DNA of 7,414 bases from Collinsella sp. (GTDB lineage: Bacteria; Actinomycetota; Coriobacteriia; Coriobacteriales; Coriobacteriaceae). The notes beneath the pieces are model-generated. The model saw only the letters and a list, made by a program, of their open reading frames with translations. It ran no database searches and was not told where the DNA came from. A program made the position numbers and the translations under genes. This document shows positions 1 through 6,497 of the stretch, one piece after another (the stretch's first letter is position 1; every line of letters starts with the position of its first letter). The stretch covers positions 3,083 to 10,496 of the forward strand of contig DXMX01000012.1 in assembly GCA_019413955.1 (NCBI GenBank), in the 5' to 3' direction.

Positions 1-978
1 CTGGCAGAGGCTGTCGAGAAGACAAAGGCCAAGAACGGCTCGGCGCTGGTCACCGATCCTACGACAGGCGAGATCTTGGCAGCCTGCTCGTACCCGACTT
101 ACGACCAGACCGATCTGGAAAACGCCAAGACCGAGGATATGAACTTGCGCCTGGTCACCGACGCCTACGAGCCCGGCTCGGTCTTTAAGACGCTCGTGGC
201 GGGCGCCGGCTTCGACTTGGGTGTCGTGCGATCGAGTCCGTCGTTTGAGGTGCCGGCGAGCATCAAGGTGGGCGACGATACCGTCACCGATGCCGACAAG
301 CGCGACTACGCCATGACCATGGATGTGCGCGAGATGATGCGCCGTTCGTCCAACGTGGGCTTTGTCCTGGTGGGGCGCAAGATCGGTGCCGACGACTTTG
401 CCACCTATGTGGACAAGTGGGGCATCGGTCACAGCTCTGGTGTAGATTTTCCGGGCGAGAGCCTGGGTATCGTCAAGGAGCGTGACCAGTATGACGGCGC
501 CACGCTGGGCTCGATGAGCTTTGGACAGGCACTGTCTGTCTCGCCGATTGAGATCGCACGTGCCGTGGGCGGCATCGCCAACGGCGGCGTGATGATGACA
601 CCGCACTTCTATAAGTCCAGCAAAGGCGACGAGAAGGACTGGGGCGAAGGCGAGCGCGCGATTTCGGAGGACGCCGCATCCCAGGTGACATCGTGCATGC
701 AGACGGTCGTGTCCGAGGGAACGGGCGTTGGCGGCGCGGTTGACGGCTATGACGTAGCGGGTAAGACCGGTACGGCCGAACGTGCCGACGAGAACGGCGG
801 CTACCTCAAGGAGAACTACATGTCGTCCTTTATGGGCTTTGCACCGGCACAATCGCCCAAGGTGCTGTGCTATATCACGCTCGACGGAACGCCGAGCGGC
901 TCAGATGCCGCTGCGGTGCCGTTCCAGTCCATTATGGCCAACGCGCTCGACGTGCTGGGTATCCCGCACACGAAGTAG
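1..978 (+). CDS. ftsI: FtsI-type division penicillin-binding protein, transpeptidase domain (5' end outside window)
   Basis: This is the C-terminal 325 residues of a class B (monofunctional) penicillin-binding protein, the D,D-transpeptidase that crosslinks septal peptidoglycan outside the membrane. The frame is open from base 1, so the N-terminal membrane anchor and the pedestal domain lie upstream of the window. Residue numbers here count from base 1. The three active-site motifs are present in order and at normal spacing: SVFK with nucleophile Ser60 and Lys63, the SxN motif as Ser116-Ser117-Asn118, and KTGT at Lys255-Thr258. The opening stretch, with DPTTGEILA and SYPTYD, is the usual entry into the transpeptidase fold. 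The protein ends soon after this domain at a TAG, so there are no PASTA repeats. Position upstream of murF-mraY-murD-ftsW favours FtsI over an elongation PBP2. Family is certain; the division role is inferred from context. Confidence 0.93.
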   Translation: MAEAVEKTKAKNGSALVTDPTTGEILAACSYPTYDQTDLENAKTEDMNLRLVTDAYEPGSVFKTLVAGAGFDLGVVRSSPSFEVPASIKVGDDTVTDADKRDYAMTMDVREMMRRSSNVGFVLVGRKIGADDFATYVDKWGIGHSSGVDFPGESLGIVKERDQYDGATLGSMSFGQALSVSPIEIARAVGGIANGGVMMTPHFYKSSKGDEKDWGEGERAISEDAASQVTSCMQTVVSEGTGVGGAVDGYDVAGKTGTAERADENGGYLKENYMSSFMGFAPAQSPKVLCYITLDGTPSGSDAAAVPFQSIMANALDVLGIPHTK

Positions 979-1026
979 GGGGTTACAATCTTTGGGGCGT
1001 GGTTTGTTGTCCCATATGAGGGTGTT

Positions 1027-1050
1027 CACATGCCCTGCACCACGCATGTG
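1027..1050 (+). repeat. Inverted repeat CACATGC-N10-GCATGTG
   Basis: The two 7-bp arms (1027-1033 and 1044-1050) are perfect reverse complements separated by 10 nt. The right arm ends 11 bp before the TACAAT box at 1062. Such a site could be an operator for a dimeric regulator or a weak RNA hairpin. No T-tract follows, so it does not look like a terminator. A second, shorter pair (CGGCG 1051-1055 and CGCCG 1069-1073) encloses the -10 box. Chance is not excluded. Confidence 0.35.
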
Positions 1051-1061
1051 CGGCGCTGGGA

Positions 1062-1067
1062 TACAAT
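1062..1067 (+). promoter_or_regulatory. Candidate -10 box (TACAAT) upstream of murF
   Basis: TACAAT matches the TATAAT consensus at five of six positions. It would start transcription near 1074, about 30 nt before the murF ATG. No recognisable -35 hexamer lies 16-19 bp upstream, and the TG at 1057-1058 is two bases too far upstream for a classic extended -10. The call therefore rests on the box and its position only. Confidence 0.33.
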
Positions 1068-1092
1068 ACGCCGATAGCATTATTAGGTTTAC

Positions 1093-1099
1093 AGGGGAG
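1093..1099 (+). promoter_or_regulatory. Shine-Dalgarno of murF (AGGGGAG)
   Basis: AGGGGAG lies 5 nt before the ATG at 1105 and is among the strongest ribosome binding sites in the window. It fixes the murF start and fits a gene able to be translated independently of its upstream neighbour. Confidence 0.75.
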
Positions 1100-1104
1100 C
1101 TGCA

Positions 1105-2529
1105 ATGATAGAGATCGCCGTCAACAACCTCGCGGCCGCAACAGGGGCCCGAACCGTGACGGGAGAAGCCGATCGGGTATGCCGCGGGTGCGTTATCGAC
1201 TCGCGCCAGGTCGAGGAAGGGACGATTTTCGTCGCCTTTCCCGGTGAAAACGTCGACGGCAATGATTTTGCTTCCCGTGCCGTCCAGTCGGGTGCCGGCG
1301 CCGTCGTGATGACGCGTGAGCCCGAGGCTGAGCTGGTCTCGCTGGCGCAGGACAAGGGCTGTGCCATCTTGCTGACCGATGATCCCGAGGAGTTTCTGCT
1401 GCGTTTGGCGCACGCGTACCGTCTGGAGCTTGGCTGCCTGGTCGTTGGCATTACCGGTTCCATCGGCAAGACGACGACCAAGGACGTGCTCGCCGCTGTG
1501 CTCGCCAAGCGCTATCGTGTCTGGGCCACCAGGGGCAATTTCAATAACCTGATCGGCATGCCGCTCACGGTGCTTTCCGCTCCGGCCGATACCGAGGTCC
1601 TGGTGCTCGAGATGGGCATGAACCATTTCCACGAGATTGAGCGCCTGTCCCAGTCCGCCAATCCCAACCTTGCCATCGTGAGCAAGATCGGCACCTCTCA
1701 TATCGGCATTTTGGGTAGCCGCGAGAACATCGCCCGCGCTAAGGCCGAGATTGTCCAGGGTATGTGCGCCGCTGGCGACTTCTTGCCGCTGCTGGTTTTG
1801 GGCGGCGAGGACGACTTTACGCCGTTCATTCGCGATACGTTCGCCCAGCCTGCTGGTATCGACGTGATGCTGGCCGGCGTCTCGGACGATGATGAGGTCC
1901 GCGCCCGCGACGTTCGTGTTGATGACGAGGGCCGTCCGGTCTTTACGCTCGATTTTGGCCAGGGTGAGACGATCGATACCATGCTTGCCATTCCCGGCGT
2001 GCAGTCCGTTCCTAATGCCGTTAAGGCCGCCGCGGTTGCCTATCGCTTGGGCGTGACGCCCGAGCAGATCGATGCTGCCTTTAGGGGCCTCACGATCACC
2101 GGTCACCGCCAGGAGATCAAGCGCGCCAAGAGCGGTGCACGCATCGTCGATGACTCCTATAACGCCAGTGCCGAATCGATGGCTGCTGGCCTCGATCTGC
2201 TGTGCTCGCTTTCGTGCACGGGGTCTCGCATGGCTATCCTGGGCGAGATGGGCGAGATGGGCGATGAGGCTCCTCGCATGCATGAGCTCGTGGGCGCCTA
2301 TGCCGCCGCCAAGAAGCTCAACATGCTGGCGTGCGTGGGTGGTGAGCTGGCCCAGCTTATGGCCGATGCCGCGCGAATGATGGGCATGGACGAGGACCGC
2401 ATCCAAGTGTTCTCCGATTATCAGCAGGTGCTCGACCGCATGGGCGGCGCGCTTGAAAAACATGATGTTGTACTGGTCAAGGGTTCCCGCTTTGTTGAGC
2501 TCGACCGCTTTGTGGAAGGTGTGTGCTAG
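1105..2529 (+). CDS. murF: UDP-N-acetylmuramoyl-tripeptide--D-alanyl-D-alanine ligase MurF
   Basis: MurF is the cytoplasmic ATP-dependent ligase that attaches the D-Ala-D-Ala dipeptide to UDP-MurNAc-tripeptide, the last step before the membrane phase. The 474-residue length is normal for the family. The N-terminal domain has the UDP-substrate segment VIDSRQVEEGTIFVAFPGE. The central ATPase domain has the P-loop GITGSIGKTTTK (Gly115; Lys122 contacts phosphate), followed by GNFNNLIGMPLTVL, the acidic LEMGMNHFHEI and GTSHIGILGSRENIA. The C-terminal Mur ligase domain has GHRQE (Gly333-Arg335) and DDSYNAS (Asp349-Ser355). GNFNN and the DSYNA motif separate MurF from MurE and MurC. A nearly perfect 9-bp tandem (2242-2259) encodes GEMGEM inside a conserved family loop and is not an insertion. 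The start is set by AGGGGAG 5 nt upstream. It is the first gene of the tightly packed part of the cluster. Confidence 0.96.
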   Translation: MIEIAVNNLAAATGARTVTGEADRVCRGCVIDSRQVEEGTIFVAFPGENVDGNDFASRAVQSGAGAVVMTREPEAELVSLAQDKGCAILLTDDPEEFLLRLAHAYRLELGCLVVGITGSIGKTTTKDVLAAVLAKRYRVWATRGNFNNLIGMPLTVLSAPADTEVLVLEMGMNHFHEIERLSQSANPNLAIVSKIGTSHIGILGSRENIARAKAEIVQGMCAAGDFLPLLVLGGEDDFTPFIRDTFAQPAGIDVMLAGVSDDDEVRARDVRVDDEGRPVFTLDFGQGETIDTMLAIPGVQSVPNAVKAAAVAYRLGVTPEQIDAAFRGLTITGHRQEIKRAKSGARIVDDSYNASAESMAAGLDLLCSLSCTGSRMAILGEMGEMGDEAPRMHELVGAYAAAKKLNMLACVGGELAQLMADAARMMGMDEDRIQVFSDYQQVLDRMGGALEKHDVVLVKGSRFVELDRFVEGVC

Positions 2530-2532
2530 CCC

Positions 2533-3552
2533 ATGTTCGGCAATCCCTCGTATCCAACGTATCAGGCTTTTTTGGGGCTTGGCATCGCCGCTGCCATTGT
2601 GCTGCTGCTCATGCCGTGGTGGATCAAGCTGCTCAAGGTCGAGGGTATCGGCCAGCAGGTTCGTGCCGACGGCCCCAAGCGTCATTTGGTTAAGCAGGGA
2701 ACGCCCACCATGGGTGGTGTTGTCATCCTCGTCGCGATCTCGCTGACCTGCCTGCTGATGGGCAAGCTCACCACCGAGCTCGTGCTTGTGCTGCTCGCCA
2801 CGCTGGCGACCGGCGTGCTGGGCCTGATCGACGACCTGACCTCCGTTACGCATGGGCGCTCGCTCGGTCTGACGCCTCATGCCAAGATGATCGGCCTAAC
2901 CATTATCTGCGTCACCTTTACGGTACTTGCCGTCAACTGGTGCGGCGTCGCCCCCGAGATTCGTTTTCCCGGCGGCCTGACGATTGACCTCGGTGTTCTT
3001 TCGACCACCATCTGCGGCCTTTCGTTCCCGTGGCTCTATATTGTCTTTTGCTGGCTGATGATCGCCGGTCTTTCTAATGCTGTGAACCTGACCGATGGCC
3101 TTGACGGTCTTGCTGGCGGCACCTCCATGATCGCCATGCTCGCCATGGCCGCCATGGCGTTTTTGCACGGAGACGTGAACCTGTCCATCTTCTGCACCGC
3201 GTGTGCCGGTGCCTGCTTGGGCTTTCTGTGGTTCAACTGCTATCCGGCGAGCATCTTTATGGGCGATACCGGCTCGCTTGCCCTGGGCGCAGCGTTTGCC
3301 TGCACGTCCATCATGACCAACACCGAGGTCGTCTCCCTCATCATCGGCGGCCTGTTTATCGTTGAGACCCTGTCGGTCATGATTCAGGTTGTCTACTTCC
3401 ACTTTACGCACAAGCGCGTCTTCCTTATGGCGCCCATCCATCATCATTTCGAAAAGAAGGGCTGGGCCGAGACCAAGGTCGTCATCCGTTTTTGGATTAT
3501 CGCTGCGGCCTTTGGTGCCGTTGGCCTTGCTCTGTTCTTCCAGTTGGGATAG
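2533..3552 (+). CDS. mraY: Phospho-N-acetylmuramoyl-pentapeptide-transferase MraY
   Basis: MraY is the multi-pass membrane enzyme that transfers phospho-MurNAc-pentapeptide from UDP to undecaprenyl phosphate, giving lipid I on the cytoplasmic face. The 339 residues match the family, and hydrophobic segments alternate along the whole length, consistent with about ten membrane helices. Signatures in order are HLVKQGTPTMGG after the first helix, the Asp pair Asp100-Asp101 (LIDDL), NLTDGLDGLAGG (Asn185, Asp188, Asp191), FMGDTGSLALG (Asp245) and APIHHHFEKKGWAE with the histidine triad His303-305. All of these belong to the Mg2+/UDP-sugar active site of the polyprenyl-phosphate transferase family, and HHH separates MraY from WecA/TagO. 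The ATG lies 3 nt after the murF stop. A GGAAGGTG ribosome site (2514-2521) sits inside the end of murF, 11 nt before the ATG, so translation is probably coupled. Confidence 0.97.
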   Translation: MFGNPSYPTYQAFLGLGIAAAIVLLLMPWWIKLLKVEGIGQQVRADGPKRHLVKQGTPTMGGVVILVAISLTCLLMGKLTTELVLVLLATLATGVLGLIDDLTSVTHGRSLGLTPHAKMIGLTIICVTFTVLAVNWCGVAPEIRFPGGLTIDLGVLSTTICGLSFPWLYIVFCWLMIAGLSNAVNLTDGLDGLAGGTSMIAMLAMAAMAFLHGDVNLSIFCTACAGACLGFLWFNCYPASIFMGDTGSLALGAAFACTSIMTNTEVVSLIIGGLFIVETLSVMIQVVYFHFTHKRVFLMAPIHHHFEKKGWAETKVVIRFWIIAAAFGAVGLALFFQLG

Positions 3553-3561
3553 TGGTCTTTC

Positions 3562-4968
3562 ATGCCTCTTGCTGATGTCTTTAGCCTGCTCGTTTTGGGC
3601 CAGGGTAAATCCGGTCTCGATGTCGCCCGCTGGGCGCTGGCACATCCCGAGCGCGTAAGCGCCGTTACCGTGTATGGCGGCGGCACCTCTGAGCCCAATG
3701 ACGCCACGCGTGCGCTCGAGGCTGCTGGTGCGTCGTTTGTCTATGGGACCGAACAGGTCGAGGGCGCCTATGACGTATGCGTGACGTGCCCGGGCATCTC
3801 GGAGTTCTCGGGCTTCTTTAAGGCCGGGCGCGAGCATGCCGCCCAGATTATGGGTGAGCCCGAGTTTGCCTATCGCCTGTCGCCCGATAACTGGATTGCC
3901 ATCACGGGCACCAACGGCAAGACGACCACCACGTCGCTGGCTGATTATCTGCTTAAGGCTGCCGGCGAGGCCAGCGTTGCTGTCGGCAACATCGGCGAGC
4001 CGCCGGTCAACGAGATTGACGGCCGAGCCCACAACGAGTGGTTTGTGGCTGAGCTCTCGAGCTATCAGATTGCTACGACAACCGAGCTCCACCCCCGCGT
4101 GGCGGTGCTGCTCAACATCACTCCCGACCACTTGGGCTGGCATAAGAGCCATAAGAACTACGCGCTTGCCAAGATTAAACTGTTTGCCAATATGGTCGAT
4201 GACGATCTGGCGGTTGTCGACGTCGAAGACGCCGGCATTCACGAGTTCGATGAGTACATCTACACGCCGGGTCGTCGCATCTGCAAGGTTGCCTTTGACG
4301 AGCCTGAGGGCGAGGATGCCGCCTTTGTGCGCGACGGCAAGATGGTCGTGCGCCTGAAGGGCGTCGAGACCCCGCTCATCGCTACATCCGAGCTCAAGAT
4401 CTCGGGCCATCACAATGTTATCAATGCCCTGTGCGCCGCCACGGCTGCCTTGGCGGTCGGTGCCGATGTCGATGGTGTCTGCCGCGGTCTTGCCTCGTTC
4501 CAGCCGCTCGAGCACCGCGTGGAGCCGTGTGGCGAGATTGACGGCGTGCGCTACGTCAACGATTCCAAGGCGACCAACACCGATGCGGTCGAGAAGGCAC
4601 TGACGGCATTTCCCGATGACGACGTGATCTTGCTGCTCGGCGGCCACGATAAGGGCACGCCGCTCACGGACTTCGCGCGCGTCGTTATGGACAACGTGCG
4701 CTCGGTCGTCTGCTTTGGCGATGCGCGCGAGCGCTTCACCGCCGCTATGGACGAGGCCGATGTCGATGGCGATGTGGATATCGCCCAGGCGGATGACCTA
4801 CGCGACGCCGTGGACGTCGCCCGTTCGCTGTCGAGCCGTGGTGACGTGATCTTACTTTCTCCTGCCTGCTCTTCGTTCGATGAGTTCTCGGGCTATGAGG
4901 AGCGCGGCCGCGTGTTTAAGGACTACGTGGCCCAGCTTGCCGCTGCAGCGAAATCACAAATGGAATAG
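3562..4968 (+). CDS. murD: UDP-N-acetylmuramoylalanine--D-glutamate ligase MurD
   Basis: MurD is the cytoplasmic ligase that adds D-glutamate to UDP-MurNAc-L-alanine using ATP. The 468-residue length is normal. The N-terminal Rossmann-like domain opens with LLVLGQGKSGLDVARWAL, typical of MurD. The ATPase domain has the P-loop ITGTNGKTTTT (Lys120), AELSSYQI and NITPDHLGWH. Lys204 in LAKIKLF aligns by eye with the carbamylated lysine of E. coli MurD (Lys198). The C-terminal domain shows EHRVE, YVNDSKATNTDAVEKAL, LLLGGHDKG and LLSPACSSFDEFSGYEERG, which are diagnostic for MurD. The ATG is the first possible start after an in-frame TAG, which is the mraY stop 9 nt before it. The ribosome site is weak (GTGG at 3552-3555), so expression probably relies on coupling to mraY. 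The short gap places it in the same transcript. Confidence 0.97.
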   Translation: MPLADVFSLLVLGQGKSGLDVARWALAHPERVSAVTVYGGGTSEPNDATRALEAAGASFVYGTEQVEGAYDVCVTCPGISEFSGFFKAGREHAAQIMGEPEFAYRLSPDNWIAITGTNGKTTTTSLADYLLKAAGEASVAVGNIGEPPVNEIDGRAHNEWFVAELSSYQIATTTELHPRVAVLLNITPDHLGWHKSHKNYALAKIKLFANMVDDDLAVVDVEDAGIHEFDEYIYTPGRRICKVAFDEPEGEDAAFVRDGKMVVRLKGVETPLIATSELKISGHHNVINALCAATAALAVGADVDGVCRGLASFQPLEHRVEPCGEIDGVRYVNDSKATNTDAVEKALTAFPDDDVILLLGGHDKGTPLTDFARVVMDNVRSVVCFGDARERFTAAMDEADVDGDVDIAQADDLRDAVDVARSLSSRGDVILLSPACSSFDEFSGYEERGRVFKDYVAQLAAAAKSQME

Positions 4969-4971
4969 GGG
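4967..4971 (+). promoter_or_regulatory. Shine-Dalgarno of ftsW (AGGGG) formed partly by the murD stop codon
   Basis: AGGGG begins at the second base of the murD TAG and lies 5 nt before the GTG at 4977. This is better spacing than either site available to the alternative ATG at 5004, where AAGG is 1 nt away and AGGAG is 15 nt away. It supports GTG 4977 as the ftsW start and direct coupling of ftsW translation to the end of murD. Confidence 0.6.
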
Positions 4972-4976
4972 TTGCG

Positions 4977-6497
4977 GTGAGAGAGGAGAGCCCCCGACAA
5001 GGTATGAGGAGGCCCGACTCGGACCGTGCTTCCTCACGTCGTATCACACCGCGTTCCAGCCGCGGCGGGCAGTCGTTTAGCGAACGCTATATTGCCGGCG
5101 TTCCCGCCCGTATCATGCGCCCCCGTTTGATATTCATGGCCTGCTTGTTTACCTTGGTATGCTTTGGCCTGTTGATGGTGTACTCGGCGTCTTCGGTCGA
5201 GGCGCTGCACGAGAATGGCTCGGCGACGTTTTTTCTGGGTCGACAGGCCGCGTTTGCCGTGGTCGGTGTTCTGGCGCTGATTGCCATCGTGCGCGTTTTG
5301 CCGGACAGCTGGTTTGGGGAGGATGTGCTCAGGATCTTCCTCATAGGCATGATAGGGCTACTGTTTCTGGTGTTCTTGGTGGGCAGCGGCAGCCGTGGCG
5401 CCACGCGCTGGCTTAACATCGCCGGTATTCAGTTCCAGCCTTCCGAGTTTTTAAAGCCATTTGCCATTGCGTATTCGGCCATCATGCTTGATCGCTTCTT
5501 TTCGCCCGGTGGCAACATCAACGAATTCCTTCGCAAGATGGGCATCTACCTGGGCATTTCGCTCTTTCTGATCTTTATCCAGCCCGATTTCGGTACTGTC
5601 CTGATCATCCTGTTGACCCTCATGTGCATGGCGTTGTTTGCGGGTCTCGACCCCAGATTTATCATCGGCGTGCTAATCTTCGGCATTCTCGTGATCGTGA
5701 TTGCGCTTGTCGCAGAGCCGTACCGTATGGTGCGTATTCAGGTTGCCTTGAACCCTTGGGCCGACGAGTATGGTGACGGCTATCAGGCCACGCTTGCCAT
5801 TATGGCCTTTGCCTCGGGCGGTCTGTTCGGCCGTGGCATCGGCAACTCAACCATGAAGTACTCGTATCTGCCCGAGGCGCACAATGACTACATCCTGGCC
5901 ATCATTGGCGAGGAAGTCGGTTTTGTCGGAACCGTGCTGTTCTTCTTGGTGTTTGCGATGCTGATCTACTCGGCGTTTCGCATTGCCGAGCAGGCGACCG
6001 ATCGCCGGGGCGCGCTTATGGCGTCTGGCTCCGCGGTCATTCTCGCAGTGCAGTTTTTGATTAACGCGCTGGGCATCCTCAACGTGTTTCCCATGACGGG
6101 CAAACCGTTGCCGTTTATTAGCTACGGCGGTTCGTCGATTATTGTGTCGCTCATGCTTGCCGGGTTGATCCTGCGCGTTTCGTACGAGAGCGCCCGCCGC
6201 GATGAGTATGACCGCCGCCGCGAGAGCTTTGCCGTTATGGATGAGAGTACCGCCGGCGTGCCCCACGTGCGCGGCGAGCGATCTTCGCGTAACGGTTTTA
6301 CCGTCCTGGATGGCTCTGCGACCGAGCCGGCAGCCCGCCCGCGTCAGCGAACGGCGCCGCAAGGTCGTCCTCAGCGCCCCAGCCCTCGCAACGCGGGCGG
6401 CGGATATAATCGAATCGATTTGAACTCGGACCCGTCGGCGCGTCTGCGTACCGACGACCAGGGACCGCGTGTACGAAGGAACTACCATGACCGATAA
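4977..6497 (+). CDS. ftsW: FtsW, SEDS-family septal peptidoglycan glycosyltransferase
   Basis: FtsW is the polytopic membrane protein that polymerises lipid II at the septum together with its partner transpeptidase, here FtsI. SEDS hallmarks are TRWLNIAGIQFQPSEFLKP (Arg144-Trp145, then PSE), QPDFGTVLII, ALNPWADEYGDGYQ, LPEAHNDYILAIIGEEVGF and TGKPLPFISYGGSS. Asp304 in EAHND corresponds by eye to the Asp essential for SEDS polymerase activity. The gene context favours FtsW over RodA. At 506 residues it is longer than usual (roughly 370-420). About 46 basic, Ser/Arg-rich residues precede the first membrane helix (about 51-68), and a roughly 107-residue Arg/Pro-rich, probably disordered tail follows the last helix (from about 400). 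The tail contains two similar short motifs at 418-425 and 441-448. GTG 4977 is chosen for its ribosome site; ATG 5004 or 5115 would shorten the N-terminus. The 3' end overlaps murG by 11 nt. Confidence 0.95.
   Translation: MREESPRQGMRRPDSDRASSRRITPRSSRGGQSFSERYIAGVPARIMRPRLIFMACLFTLVCFGLLMVYSASSVEALHENGSATFFLGRQAAFAVVGVLALIAIVRVLPDSWFGEDVLRIFLIGMIGLLFLVFLVGSGSRGATRWLNIAGIQFQPSEFLKPFAIAYSAIMLDRFFSPGGNINEFLRKMGIYLGISLFLIFIQPDFGTVLIILLTLMCMALFAGLDPRFIIGVLIFGILVIVIALVAEPYRMVRIQVALNPWADEYGDGYQATLAIMAFASGGLFGRGIGNSTMKYSYLPEAHNDYILAIIGEEVGFVGTVLFFLVFAMLIYSAFRIAEQATDRRGALMASGSAVILAVQFLINALGILNVFPMTGKPLPFISYGGSSIIVSLMLAGLILRVSYESARRDEYDRRRESFAVMDESTAGVPHVRGERSSRNGFTVLDGSATEPAARPRQRTAPQGRPQRPSPRNAGGGYNRIDLNSDPSARLRTDDQGPRVRRNYHDR
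6405..6410 (+). promoter_or_regulatory. Possible internal -10 box (TATAAT) ahead of murG
   Basis: A perfect TATAAT occurs within the ftsW tail-coding region, 76 nt before the murG ATG. No -35-like hexamer stands 16-18 bp upstream and no TG precedes it. It encodes Tyr-Asn in a low-complexity tail, so a chance match is quite possible. Confidence 0.18.
6476..6480 (+). promoter_or_regulatory. Shine-Dalgarno of murG (AAGGA) inside ftsW
   Basis: AAGGA lies 6 nt before the ATG at 6487. The second in-frame ATG at 6499 would be 18 nt away, so 6487 is the better start. This makes murG overlap the last 11 nt of ftsW, a common arrangement for coupled translation. Confidence 0.65.

Larger units (their letters stand above)
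979..1104 (+). promoter_or_regulatory. ftsI-murF intergenic region, possible promoter/leader of murF
   Basis: This 126-bp gap is the only sizeable non-coding stretch in the window; the later junctions are 9 nt or less. It is more AT-rich than the flanking genes. It contains two TACAAT boxes (984-989 and 1062-1067), an inverted repeat (1027-1050) and the murF Shine-Dalgarno (1093-1099). I see no stem followed by a T-run, so there is no recognisable intrinsic terminator for ftsI and read-through into murF is likely. In the usual dcw order murE would sit here. Confidence 0.45.

Noticed and set aside
979..1030. Terminator after ftsI
   Set aside because: No GC-rich stem followed by a T-run could be found; the T-rich patch at 1001-1010 has no adjacent stem.
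1459..1470. Ile in the MurF P-loop (GSIGK) as a possible defect
   Set aside because: This position varies among MurF proteins, and the functional Gly, Lys and Thr residues are all present.
2242..2268. Tandem GGCGAGATG repeat in murF
   Set aside because: The encoded LGEMGEMG matches a conserved MurF loop (LG-[DE]-M-x-E-x-G), so it is ordinary coding sequence and not a repeat expansion.
901..2880. 659-codon open frame on the - strand opposite the end of ftsI, murF and the start of mraY
   Set aside because: It lies opposite well-supported genes and has His/Gln/Arg-rich, low-complexity composition with no recognisable domain. Long antisense open frames are expected in GC-rich DNA because codon bias suppresses stops on the other strand.
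2896..4647. 583-codon open frame on the - strand opposite mraY and murD
   Set aside because: Same reasoning: it mirrors two genes with complete family motifs, has no recognisable domain, and its composition is that of reverse-complemented coding DNA.
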